33,314 nucleotides of DNA from Myxococcota bacterium (lineage in GTDB: Bacteria > Myxococcota_A > Polyangia > Palsa-1104 > JAEUJZ01), in NCBI GenBank assembly GCA_025057315.1, contig JANWXW010000139.1, forward strand, positions 1 to 33,314, given 5' to 3'. Below the pieces are notes generated by a model. The model did no database searches and was not told the origin of the DNA. It worked only from the letters and a program-made list of their open reading frames with translations. Position 1 is the first letter of the stretch, and each line of letters opens with the position of its first letter. This document shows positions 15,701-22,525 of the stretch, one piece after another. Both the position numbers and the translations under genes were made by a program.

Positions 15701-16012
15701 CCGCGCACGCCCACCGAGCAGCTCATTGCGCGTCTGTTTGCCGAGGTGCTAGGCGTGCCGCGGGTGGGTCTGCATGACAATTTCTTCAATTTGGGCGGAC
15801 ACTCCCTCCTGTCCGTCCAGCTGGTGCATCGCATCGAGCGCGAAACCGGACGGCGCCTCAGCCCCCGCGCCCTGGTGTTTCAGAACGTCGGGCAAATTGC
15901 TGCCGAATGCGATCGGGCTCCAACCGAGCAGGACCAGGCCGAGCGACGCGACCGCTCGTTGCTCGGTGCGCTGCGCGATCGCCTGTTCAACGCCGGTGGG
16001 GAGTGGACATGA
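12767..16012 (+). CDS. NRPS extension module C-A-PCP, glycine-type, no thioesterase (1081 aa)
   Basis: The condensation domain (about 23-470) is complete, with HHIVCDG at 159-165, so it should condense an amino acid onto the PKS-bound chain. The adenylation domain (about 480-965) carries YTSGSTGRPKG (626-636), YGPTETT (762-768), YRTGD (847-851) and K957. Its specificity residues D672 I673 L676 Q715 L737 G739 M761 V769 W770 K957 are nearly identical to those of the first module and match the glycine-type code from memory. The carrier domain has S1013 in LGGHSLL. The protein ends about 65 residues after the carrier with no thioesterase, reductase or terminal condensation domain. ATG 12767 is preceded by GAGGAG (12756-12761). 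Its stop overlaps the next start (ATGA). Confidence 0.95.
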   Translation: MFDTAQDDAHALEARPPKGECEEVYAFPATSAQQRLWFLDQMDPGAATYNIPQALRLIGPLDIGALHRALRGLVERHEALRTTFAASENGVLQIVAPTLELPLPVTDLCHLPEGTRLQAALQLAAEEARRPFDLSRGPLLRVGLLVLGPADHVLLLNIHHIVCDGWSLGVLFRELGGLYRVQCGEAPALPEPAIQQADYAVWEVERLKSPELERQLDYWRKRLAGPLPHLELPADRRPAQRTSRGHCLRLRIEPALAEQLNLLARREGVSLFMLLLAAYQLWLSRLCGQNEVLVGSPVANRDRPELEAAVGFFTSTVVLRTDLSGDPPFVELLERVKEVVYGALACQEVPLDRIVQALHPDRTVGLSPLFQAMFALQRAPDSALDLPAVQVEPLEVHSGTAKFDVLLEVQEVGQALMCLFEYSTDLFEERTARRLLGYFVTLLQGIVQGPQRRLSELPLLTETERHQLIVQGTGISLPLPQVSVADLILTQARAAPERVAVESAGRHLSYGDLDRRSAQLAARLRAAGVGPNVLVGLYLERTPELLVALLGVLRAGGAYLPLDTAHPPDRITYILEDARAPVLLTEAALREALPAVGCRLVLVEEEGPAPDTWTDAQPGELAYTIYTSGSTGRPKGVQVPGRALLNFLLSMRREPGLGPEDRVLAVTTVSFDIAALELLLPLVVGGTVLLVDRDTASDGELLRRAIEDMRPTVMQATPATWRLLLEAGWRGGLRRALCGGEALPPALAEQLLPLVDELWNMYGPTETTVWSTCCRVTDPERIGLGRPIANTRIYLLDPHRQPVPDGVRGELYIGGAGVAHGYLNQPELTAERFLPDPFSPEPGARMYRTGDLCRRHPDGRIEYLGRNDHQVKVRGFRIELAEIEAALERHEAVREAVVVVRQDAPGDQRLVAYVVYGPQGGATPSELRSFLRKDLPDYMLPHLFVEMDRLPLGPSGKVDRRALPDPFGQAQRDDGYIPPRTPTEQLIARLFAEVLGVPRVGLHDNFFNLGGHSLLSVQLVHRIERETGRRLSPRALVFQNVGQIAAECDRAPTEQDQAERRDRSLLGALRDRLFNAGGEWT

Positions 16013-16809
16013 CGCCGTCGTTCTTTGGTCCCTCCGCGCGCAGCCTGTTCGGCATCTACCACCCCCCAGTGGGACGTCCAGCGCGCAACCGCGGCGTGCT
16101 GCTGTGCGCCCCTCTGGGCCAGGAGGCCATCCGCGCCCACCGGGCCCTGCGGCAACTTGCGATCCTGCTGAGCCGGGCCCGCTACCATGTGCTGCGCTTT
16201 GACTACTATGGCTGCGGTGATTCGGCCGGCGATAGCTCCGAGGGCCACACCACCCAGTGGTTGGAGGACATCGCCACTGCCACCGCCGAGCTGAAAGACT
16301 GCGCCGGCGTCAACCGCGTCTGCTGGGTCGGCCTGCGCTATGGCGCCTCGCTGGCGGTGCTGGCGGCGCGCGGGCGTCGTGATCTGGACTCGCTGGTGCT
16401 GTGGGACCCAGTGGTGGACGGCAAAGCCTACCTCCGTGAGGTGTGCGCCATGCACGAGCAGCTCCTGCTGGAGGAGCTCGGCGATCGCCGACGCCACCGC
16501 CGTGCCACTTCGCCCGATGACGCCGAAGAGATCCTAGGCTTCCCCCTGCCACGGCGACTGCGGGACGAGATCCGGCAGCTCGATCTTCTGTCGATCGTCG
16601 ATTATCCCGTGCGTCGGGTGGCGCTGGTGGTCTCCTCCACCACGCCGGCCTACGACCGGCTGCGCGCCCACCTGAGCTCTCTGCGCCTGGATATGACCTA
16701 CGCCCACGTGCCGGCGGAGTGGAACTCGGACCAGGTGATGAACCGATCGCTGGTGCCCATGGACCTGCTCCAGACCATCGTGGCCAGCCTGGCGGAGGCA
16801 GCGGCATGA
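16009..16809 (+). CDS. Alpha/beta-hydrolase-fold protein with altered nucleophile elbow (266 aa)
   Basis: The fold is shown by 'LLCAPLGQEA' (31-40), the oxyanion/GD strand 'RFDYYGCGDS' (63-72) and the elbow at 108-112. The elbow reads G-L-R-Y-G, so the usual Ser/Cys nucleophile is Arg110. D133 follows at the acid-like strand, but no C-terminal catalytic His is apparent in the final 60 residues. It resembles one half of the hydrolase pair known from exosortase/PEP-CTERM gene regions ('hydrolase 2'). A catalytically dead or binding role is possible. The start at 16009 gives a 4-nt ATGA overlap with the NRPS stop, and it overlaps the next gene in the same way, so it is firmly part of the operon. 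Upstream in-frame codons to 15907 lie inside the NRPS and are not used. Confidence 0.85.
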   Translation: MTPSFFGPSARSLFGIYHPPVGRPARNRGVLLCAPLGQEAIRAHRALRQLAILLSRARYHVLRFDYYGCGDSAGDSSEGHTTQWLEDIATATAELKDCAGVNRVCWVGLRYGASLAVLAARGRRDLDSLVLWDPVVDGKAYLREVCAMHEQLLLEELGDRRRHRRATSPDDAEEILGFPLPRRLRDEIRQLDLLSIVDYPVRRVALVVSSTTPAYDRLRAHLSSLRLDMTYAHVPAEWNSDQVMNRSLVPMDLLQTIVASLAEAAA

Positions 16810-17705
16810 GGGAGCGGACGCTACTGCTGGGCGAGCAGCGGGGGATGGTGGGCGTGCTGACGGAGCCGTCAGCCGAGGTAGGCGCTGTCGACCGGCCGCT
16901 GGTGGTGCTGCTGAACGCTGGCCTGCTGCCCCGCATCGGTCCCTACCGCCTCTGGGTCCGGCTGGCGCGGCAGCTGGCAGCCGAGGGGTTTGCCGTGCTG
17001 CGCTTTGACCTGTCAGGCATCGGCGACAGCGAGCCCCGCCAGGATGCACTCGGCTTCGAAGAGGCGGCGCTCGACGACATCCGTCAGGTGCTGGACCAGA
17101 TGGCCCGCTCCCGGGGTGTGCGCCGCTTTGTGCTTATGGGGCTCTGCTCGGGCGCAGACAACTCCTATCTGGCCGCGCTGCGCGACGATCGCATCGTCGG
17201 CATCGTGCTGATGGATGGCTATGCCTACCGCACCCCTGGCTTCTACCTGCGCTACTTCGGCCGCCGCCTGCTGCGCCGCCGCTCTTGGTATAGCCTGGGC
17301 CGGCTAGCTCTGGAGCAGGTCCGTGCCAGGCTGCCGCGCGTGCTCGGCCCCGCCCCGATGAATCCGTCGGTGCGGCCTGTGCCCGACTACGTGCGCGCTT
17401 TTCCGCCGCGGGCGCAGGTGGCCGCCGGACTGCGCAGCCTGGCGGCCCGCGGGGTGCACATCTATGTCATCTACACCTCTGGCATGGATGGCCACTACAA
17501 CCACCGCACCCAGTTTCTGCGGGCCTTCCGCGATGTGGATTTCCGCGGCCATCTGACCCTGGACTATTTCGCCGAGTCCGACCACACCTTCACCGAGCTG
17601 CGCAGCCAGAGGGCGCTCGTGGAGGCCGTGGTTGCCTGGACGCGGCGGGCCTTCCCTGCCCACATCGCGGTGCGCTCCGCCGAACCTCAGGTCCGCTCCG
17701 GCTGA
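16806..17705 (+). CDS. Alpha/beta hydrolase with Cys nucleophile motif, candidate product-releasing enzyme (299 aa)
   Basis: The N-terminal part contains 'NAGLLPRIGPYRLW' (37-50) and 'LRFDLSGIGDS' (65-75), which closely resemble the exosortase A system-associated 'hydrolase 1' family. The elbow G-L-C-S-G (112-116) places Cys114 as nucleophile. D137 follows a hydrophobic strand, and a late 'ESDHTFTE' supplies a plausible catalytic His, so a Cys-His-Asp triad can be drawn. Because the assembly line lacks a thioesterase, this is the best candidate in the operon for hydrolysing or transferring the finished chain, or for editing. That role is inference. The start at 16806 overlaps the preceding stop by ATGA. 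Confidence 0.85.
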   Translation: MRERTLLLGEQRGMVGVLTEPSAEVGAVDRPLVVLLNAGLLPRIGPYRLWVRLARQLAAEGFAVLRFDLSGIGDSEPRQDALGFEEAALDDIRQVLDQMARSRGVRRFVLMGLCSGADNSYLAALRDDRIVGIVLMDGYAYRTPGFYLRYFGRRLLRRRSWYSLGRLALEQVRARLPRVLGPAPMNPSVRPVPDYVRAFPPRAQVAAGLRSLAARGVHIYVIYTSGMDGHYNHRTQFLRAFRDVDFRGHLTLDYFAESDHTFTELRSQRALVEAVVAWTRRAFPAHIAVRSAEPQVRSG

Positions 17706-17713
17706 GCTGGTGC

Positions 17714-17746
17714 CCGCGCCGCCGCCTGTGCCAGACTGCGGCGCGG
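17714..17746 (+). terminator. GC-rich hairpin between the cluster and the membrane protein gene
   Basis: CCGCGCCGC (17714-17722) pairs with GCGGCGCGG (17738-17746), a 9-bp perfect stem with a 15-nt loop. No T-run follows, so intrinsic termination is doubtful. The stem ends 3 nt before the ATG at 17750 and would occupy the ribosome binding region. It could separate the biosynthetic operon from the next gene or limit that gene's translation. Structure is seen in sequence; role is inferred. Confidence 0.35.
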
Positions 17747-17749
17747 CAC

Positions 17750-19552
17750 ATGGCGATGCTGTCCTTTGTGGTCGGCCGGCTCCTTCTGCTGGCCGGGCTG
17801 ATGGTGGCCGCCTGGCTGGCCGGTCGGCGGTGGCTGCGCGCGCTGCCGTTCCGCGGTGCGGCCGAGGCTGCGGTGTTCTCTGCGGCCCTTGGACTGGGCC
17901 TGCTCAGCCATGCGCTGTTGCTGCTCGGCCTGCTTGGCCTGCTGCGGCCTGTGCTGCTGGGACTCGTGCCCGCCCTGGCCCTGCTGCTGGGCTGGCGCGA
18001 CCTCTGCGGCGCCATACTGCGGCTCAGGTCCTGGCGCCATGACCCAGTCCAGCAGCGCCACCTGCGCGCCGGACTTGTCGCCGCGCTGGCCCTGGTCCCC
18101 CTTTGGCTGCCGACGCTGCTGCCGCCAAGTGGCTGGGACGCCCTGAGCTACCACCTGCCCCTGGCGCGCGCCCACCTGCTGGCCCAGCGCATCGCCCCGG
18201 TCCAGACGCTGCGCTTCCCGGTCTTTCCCCAGCTGGCCGAACTGCTCTATGCGGCCCTGCTGGCTGCCGGCGGCGAGACGGCGGCGCAGCAGGTGCCCTT
18301 TGTCAGCACGGTCTTGGTCGCTGCGGCCCTGGGCCTCTGGGGCCTCCAGGCGCGTTCGTGGCCGGTCGGCCTGGCGGCGGCCACCCTGTGGCTGGGCAGC
18401 CCGCTGGTCGCCTGGCTCGGTACCCAGGCCTATGTGGATTCCACACTGGCCCTCTTTGTGACGCTTGGCACCTGGGCCTTCTTCCGCTTTCGCCAGGAGC
18501 AAGACGAGCGTTGGCTGCGCCTGTCCGCCGCGCTGCTGGGTCTGGCGGCGGCCACCAAGTACACGGGGCTGTTCTTTGCTGGCCTGTTCGGGCTGTGGCT
18601 TCTGGTCGACCGTCGGCCCGGCTGGCCGCAGCGCCTGCTGTCCTTTGCCCTGCTTGCCGCCGGGCTGGCCGCCCCCTGGTACGTCTTTGTCGCCTGGCAC
18701 ACGGGCAACCCCCTGTTTCCGTTCTTTGGGGAGCGATTGGGCCGCGGGCCCCTGAGTGCAGAGGACCTACGCGGTCTCATCGACGACCTGCGCCGCGCCG
18801 GCCGGGGGCGCGACCTGCTGGCGCTGCTGCGCCTGCCCTGGGACCTGGCGCTGCACCAGGGGGCATTCCGCGCCGAGCGGGCCCTGTGGCCTTTGCCCTG
18901 GCTCGCGCTGCCCCTGCTGGCTGTGGCGGCGCCAGGCAACCTGCTGCTGCGCCGGCTGCTGCTGGTGGTCTCCGCCTACCTGCTGCTGTGGTTCACGCAG
19001 GCGCAGCAGCTGCGCTATCTGGTCCCGATCTTCGGCCTGCTGTGCCTGGCCACTGCCCTCGGGCTGGCTCCATGGGTCGCGCGCCTGCATAGGCTCCACC
19101 GCGCCCCTGCGCCGCTGCTGGGCGCCGTGCTGCTGCTGCCCGGCTGGGACGAGGCCCTGCGGCCCCTGCGCGCCCTGGGCCCCCCGCCGGCCACGCCAGA
19201 GGCGCGCCAGGCATACCTGCTGCGCCGGGAGCCACGCTATGCGCCGCTTTTGGAGCTGAACCGCCGCCACGGCCGGGCCTACCGCGTCTATGCCCTGTAC
19301 GGCGAGGACCTCATCTTTTGGGCCGAGGGGACGGTGGTGGGCGATTGGTTCGGCCCCGCGCGCTATGCGCGCATCGAGGCCCGGCTGCACGACGGCGAGG
19401 CCCTGTACCAGGAACTGCGCGCCCTGGGCTGCGACCACTTCCTGCTCGTCACCGACCGCATCCGGCGCGAGCCGCCCGCCGACCCGGCCTTCGCGCGACG
19501 CTTCGCGCTGCTGCAGGCCACCCCAACGGCCCGCCTGTATGCCCTGCGCTAG
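17750..19552 (+). CDS. Polytopic membrane protein, GT-C glycosyltransferase-like (600 aa)
   Basis: Many hydrophobic segments cover about residues 5-25, 40-85, 105-122, 160-260, 280-330 and 380-480. The first large external loop carries 'SGWDALSYHLPLARA' (127-141), including D130, which fits the acidic loop signature of GT-C enzymes that use polyprenyl-phosphate sugars (PMT/ArnT-like, GT39/83-like). The C-terminal 120 residues are a soluble domain. A glycosylation role is inferred from topology and this loop alone. It follows the biosynthetic operon by 44 nt in the same direction but lacks a visible Shine-Dalgarno sequence and has a hairpin upstream. It could act on the cluster product or be unrelated envelope machinery. 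ATG 17756 is an alternative start. Confidence 0.75.
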   Translation: MAMLSFVVGRLLLLAGLMVAAWLAGRRWLRALPFRGAAEAAVFSAALGLGLLSHALLLLGLLGLLRPVLLGLVPALALLLGWRDLCGAILRLRSWRHDPVQQRHLRAGLVAALALVPLWLPTLLPPSGWDALSYHLPLARAHLLAQRIAPVQTLRFPVFPQLAELLYAALLAAGGETAAQQVPFVSTVLVAAALGLWGLQARSWPVGLAAATLWLGSPLVAWLGTQAYVDSTLALFVTLGTWAFFRFRQEQDERWLRLSAALLGLAAATKYTGLFFAGLFGLWLLVDRRPGWPQRLLSFALLAAGLAAPWYVFVAWHTGNPLFPFFGERLGRGPLSAEDLRGLIDDLRRAGRGRDLLALLRLPWDLALHQGAFRAERALWPLPWLALPLLAVAAPGNLLLRRLLLVVSAYLLLWFTQAQQLRYLVPIFGLLCLATALGLAPWVARLHRLHRAPAPLLGAVLLLPGWDEALRPLRALGPPPATPEARQAYLLRREPRYAPLLELNRRHGRAYRVYALYGEDLIFWAEGTVVGDWFGPARYARIEARLHDGEALYQELRALGCDHFLLVTDRIRREPPADPAFARRFALLQATPTARLYALR

Positions 19553-19733
19553 GGCCTGCCCAGCCAACCGGCGAACAGGGCGCCCCCTCGGCCCCCGGCC
19601 CCGCGATCGGGACTCCCCGCGGGCCTGCTTTCAGCAAATGTTGCTTACTGTTATCTTATAGTTTGTTGCCAACAAAACCAATGTCCGTATCTTTTGTAAG
19701 GTATCGACCCGCATCTTGTTTAGGAATACCCCC
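19553..19733 (+). promoter_or_regulatory. AT-rich intergenic segment with candidate sigma-70 promoter
   Basis: From about 19628 to 19730 base composition drops sharply compared with the surrounding GC-rich genes. A good promoter candidate is TTGCCA (19666-19671), a 16-nt spacer, and TATCTT (19688-19693), about 40 nt before the lipoprotein ATG at 19734. AGGA (19722-19725) is the likely ribosome binding site. The first part (19553-19627) is GC-rich and shows nothing I can name. Confidence 0.45.
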
Positions 19734-21656
19734 ATGAACCCCATACATACGTGGAGATCTTGTCTTGTCCCGTTGGCCATGGTGGGGCTGGGAGCCTGCA
19801 ACAGCGATCTCCTGGGCCTGCCGCCAGAGTATTGCCCGCCAGGGCGCGTGTGCCACGACATGGCCGCGCCTGGGGGCGGGGGAGATACGCCCTGCGACCC
19901 GAACGCCTCCAGCGGCGACTATCGCTGCCCGGGTGGAGGCCAGCAGGACGGCGGGGGTGGCGGTCCAGGGCCGACCGAGGACATGGCCGGAGGTCCCATC
20001 GAGCGCGAGCTGCGCTTCGGCCCGCTGCCCGGGGCGTCTCCCTTTGACTTCATGTCCCCGGGCTCGGTCCGCGTGCGCCTAAACAACGACGAGTACATCG
20101 TCATCGATACGCGCGGCCTGACGCTGTCGGTCAGCTCGTACATCTGGGTCGCCAACAGCGGCAACGGCACCGAGTCCAAGATCGATGCCAAGACCCTCAA
20201 ACAGGTGGCCCGCTACTGCACCTACCCCGGCTGCAACGGCGACCCCTCCCGCACCACCGTGGGCCTGTCGGGCAACGTGGTGGTGGCCAACCGCGCCTAC
20301 TACTATGGCGTCCAGGCCCCCCAGCGTGCCTCGGCGGTCATGATCGCCGGCGACAAGAAGGACTGCGTCGACCGCAACGGCAACGGCCAAATCGATACCT
20401 TCGAGGGCGAGGGGGAGGTGCCGCCGCAGTTCTTCTGGCGGGCGGACCAGGCCCAAAGTCCGGATGAATGCGTGATATGGCTTACGCATCTGACGCGGGA
20501 TCGCAACGGCAACATCATCGGCGCCGAGGGCACGCTGCCGCGCGCCGCCGCCTATGACGCCGTCATCGACGAGGCGACAGGCCAGCTCCGCGAGTACGTC
20601 TACATCGGCCTGTACAACACCCGCGAGGTGGTGCAGCTGGATGCCCGCAACGGCACGATCCTGCGCCAGTTCCCCGTCGACGTGAACCCCTATGGGGCGG
20701 TCATGGACCGGTTTGGCAACCTCTGGGTCCGCGGCAACGGCCTGGCCCGGGTCGAGGTGCGCAAGCCGTTCAACGAGGCCACCAAGACCTATCCCTACAC
20801 CGTGTTCTCCGAGAGCCCGGCCGGCTGCTCCTACGGCATCACCGCCGACGCGCGCGGCTACATCTACACGGCGGGCAATGGCGGCCTTAGCAGCTGCGTC
20901 TCCCGCTTCAACCCGGCCACCATGCAGTGGGAGCACCTGATGCTATACGGCCCCAGCGGCAACACCGCTTGCTTCCCGCGTGGCCTGGCCCTGGACAGCA
21001 AGTACAACCTGTGGGTGGCTGACACCTGCGCCGGCATCTTTCACATCGACGCCCGCAACGACTTCGGTGGGGGGATGATCTTCCGCCAGCGGGTCAGCCC
21101 CAACGGCGTGGCCGAGGCCCGTTACTACCTGGGTGTGGGCATCGACGCCAATGACAACCCCTGGCTGGTCTCGGAAAACCGCGGGGGCGCCTTCCTGCTC
21201 CAACCGCCCGACCCCGGTACCTCCAGCATGGTCTACCGCATCGAGCCGGGCACCTATCAGGTCCGCAGCGTGGTCACGGGCCGCAACTCCTACACCTACA
21301 GCGACATGACGGGCGCCCAACTTCGCATCGCCGGCTCCCCCACCGGCATCTACCGCCAGCTGGCCCGCAGCGAGTGCGGCTCGCGCACGACGCGCTGGCA
21401 GACGCTCAGCTGGCAGGTGGACACGCCGGAGGGGACCGAGGTGCGCATCCGTCTGCGCGGTGCCAGCACCCTGGTCGGGCTCGATGCGGCCCCGTTCACC
21501 GACGTCACCCGCCTGCCCGGCGGGGCCGCCCCGCCCTACGCCATCAACCTGCCACCCGGTACCGCCTTCCTCCAGGTCGAGTTGCACCTGAAGTCCGACA
21601 GCATCGAGCGCACCCCGGCCATCCGCTCCCTCCACCTCCGCTACCTCTGCGAGTAG
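19734..21656 (+). CDS. Lipoprotein with beta-propeller-like (NHL/SMP-30-like) repeats (640 aa)
   Basis: A signal peptide ends in a canonical lipobox, L-G-A-C, with the lipidated Cys at residue 22. A Gly/Pro/Cys-rich linker (about 30-85) follows and contains the D-M-A motif twice. The main body, about 90-520, has repeated strand motifs of the type 'Y-I-W-V-A-N-S-G-N-G' and 'G-N-L-W-V-R-G-N-G', plus repeated R/D-x-G-Y/N-I/L-Y/W turns, as in NHL or SMP-30/virginiamycin-lyase-like propellers. An EF-hand-like 'DRNGNGQIDTFEGE' occurs near 217-230. The last 120 residues form a separate beta-rich domain. A surface or periplasmic binding role is likely; no catalytic residues are evident. ATG 19734 has AGGA upstream; TTG at 19716 is possible but would disturb the signal peptide. 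Confidence 0.8.
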   Translation: MNPIHTWRSCLVPLAMVGLGACNSDLLGLPPEYCPPGRVCHDMAAPGGGGDTPCDPNASSGDYRCPGGGQQDGGGGGPGPTEDMAGGPIERELRFGPLPGASPFDFMSPGSVRVRLNNDEYIVIDTRGLTLSVSSYIWVANSGNGTESKIDAKTLKQVARYCTYPGCNGDPSRTTVGLSGNVVVANRAYYYGVQAPQRASAVMIAGDKKDCVDRNGNGQIDTFEGEGEVPPQFFWRADQAQSPDECVIWLTHLTRDRNGNIIGAEGTLPRAAAYDAVIDEATGQLREYVYIGLYNTREVVQLDARNGTILRQFPVDVNPYGAVMDRFGNLWVRGNGLARVEVRKPFNEATKTYPYTVFSESPAGCSYGITADARGYIYTAGNGGLSSCVSRFNPATMQWEHLMLYGPSGNTACFPRGLALDSKYNLWVADTCAGIFHIDARNDFGGGMIFRQRVSPNGVAEARYYLGVGIDANDNPWLVSENRGGAFLLQPPDPGTSSMVYRIEPGTYQVRSVVTGRNSYTYSDMTGAQLRIAGSPTGIYRQLARSECGSRTTRWQTLSWQVDTPEGTEVRIRLRGASTLVGLDAAPFTDVTRLPGGAAPPYAINLPPGTAFLQVELHLKSDSIERTPAIRSLHLRYLCE

Positions 21657-21698
21657 CTCCCCCTCGACCTCCCGGGCCGCCCCATGCCAGGATGGGGT

Positions 21699-22463
21699 AT
21701 GCGTCTGTGCAGTCTGCTTCTGGTCGGATCCCTAATGGGTCTTGCCTTTTGTAGCCGGCACCCCGCCCCGGAGGCCAGCCGCCCCTCCTCTGGGCCGGAT
21801 GGGCCGACGCCGGCCGCGCAGCCTCCTGGAGCCTCCCCGCAGCCTTCCGGAGCTTCTGTCCCGTCCTCCGGAGCTTCTGTCCCGTCCTCCGGAGCTGGCA
21901 TCCAGACCTCCGGAGCTTTTGTCCCATCCTCCGGAGCTTTTGTCCCATCCTCCGGAGCTTCTGTCCCGTCCTCCGGAGCTTTTGTCCCATCCTCCGGAGC
22001 TTTTGTCCCATCCTCCGGAGCTTTTGTCCCATCCTCCGGAGCTTCTGTCCCGTCCTCCGGAGCTTCTGTCCCGTCCTCCGGACCGCAGGCCCCACCCCAT
22101 CCTGCCACCTGCGAGGTGGAGATCTTTGGGCAAATCCGAGTTCCACCCTCTATCAAGGCGCGGGGGCACCTGGTGGTGCATGTGTCCAACGAGGACTGCA
22201 CCAAGCCGGGCGCGGTCATGCTCGGCAGCGCTCCTGCCGTCGACGGCCACATCGCGATCGAGGTCTTTCCGCGCTGGGGCTCGGACATCACCATCTGCGG
22301 TGCTCTGGAAGAGGCGCCAGACCGTCCGGTGCGCTTCTATGGCAAGGCGGCCGGCAGGTTTCACGCCGAGGCTCCAGGCGAGGTCATCTTTCGGGATGTC
22401 GTGGTGGAGCTGAAGAAAGGGCCGCCGCTTCGCCTCCCGGTGGTCTACAACCCACCGCAGTAG
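21699..22463 (+). CDS. Secreted protein/possible lipoprotein with 12-unit heptapeptide repeat (254 aa)
   Basis: The protein starts with a short hydrophobic signal (residues 3-17) ending L-A-F-C. Cys18 is in lipobox position, but Phe at -1 is atypical, so lipidation is uncertain. Residues 44-127 are twelve tandem 7-residue units of the form G-A-(S/F)-V-P-S-S, a Pro/Ser/Ala-rich stalk suited to spanning cell wall or surface layers. The C-terminal 125 residues form a compact beta-rich domain with cysteines, starting at 'CEVEIFGQI', that I do not recognise; it may be a transthyretin- or carboxypeptidase-regulatory-like sandwich. ATG 21699 has AGGA (21689-21692) upstream; the ATG at 21684 lacks this. 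It converges on the OmpA-family gene. Confidence 0.75.
   Translation: MRLCSLLLVGSLMGLAFCSRHPAPEASRPSSGPDGPTPAAQPPGASPQPSGASVPSSGASVPSSGAGIQTSGAFVPSSGAFVPSSGASVPSSGAFVPSSGAFVPSSGAFVPSSGASVPSSGASVPSSGPQAPPHPATCEVEIFGQIRVPPSIKARGHLVVHVSNEDCTKPGAVMLGSAPAVDGHIAIEVFPRWGSDITICGALEEAPDRPVRFYGKAAGRFHAEAPGEVIFRDVVVELKKGPPLRLPVVYNPPQ
21828..22079 (+). repeat. Tandem repeat, twelve 21-bp units, in frame
   Basis: Twelve consecutive 21-bp units encode G-A-x-V-P-S-S. Units 1 and 4 are diverged. The others fall into two classes that differ at two linked positions: GCTTCTGTCCCG versus GCTTTTGTCCCA within the unit, changing Ser to Phe and a silent Pro codon. Their order is S S (diverged) F F S F F F S S. The in-frame period permits copy-number change without frameshift. 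Confidence 0.95.
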
Positions 22464-22525
22464 CGGCGGCCGGTGGTGGGCAGGGCCAGCGGGGTGGGCC
22501 GGTCCCGGCCAGGTCTTGCGGCTTG

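Noticed and set aside
21828..22079. Possible CRISPR array
   Set aside because: The units are contiguous with no spacers, have a 21-bp period in frame, and encode a protein repeat.
22497..22510. Short hairpin GGCCG-GTCC-CGGCC between the convergent repeat protein and OmpA-family genes as a bidirectional terminator
   Set aside because: Only 5 bp of stem and no T-run on either strand; such stems are frequent by chance at this base composition.
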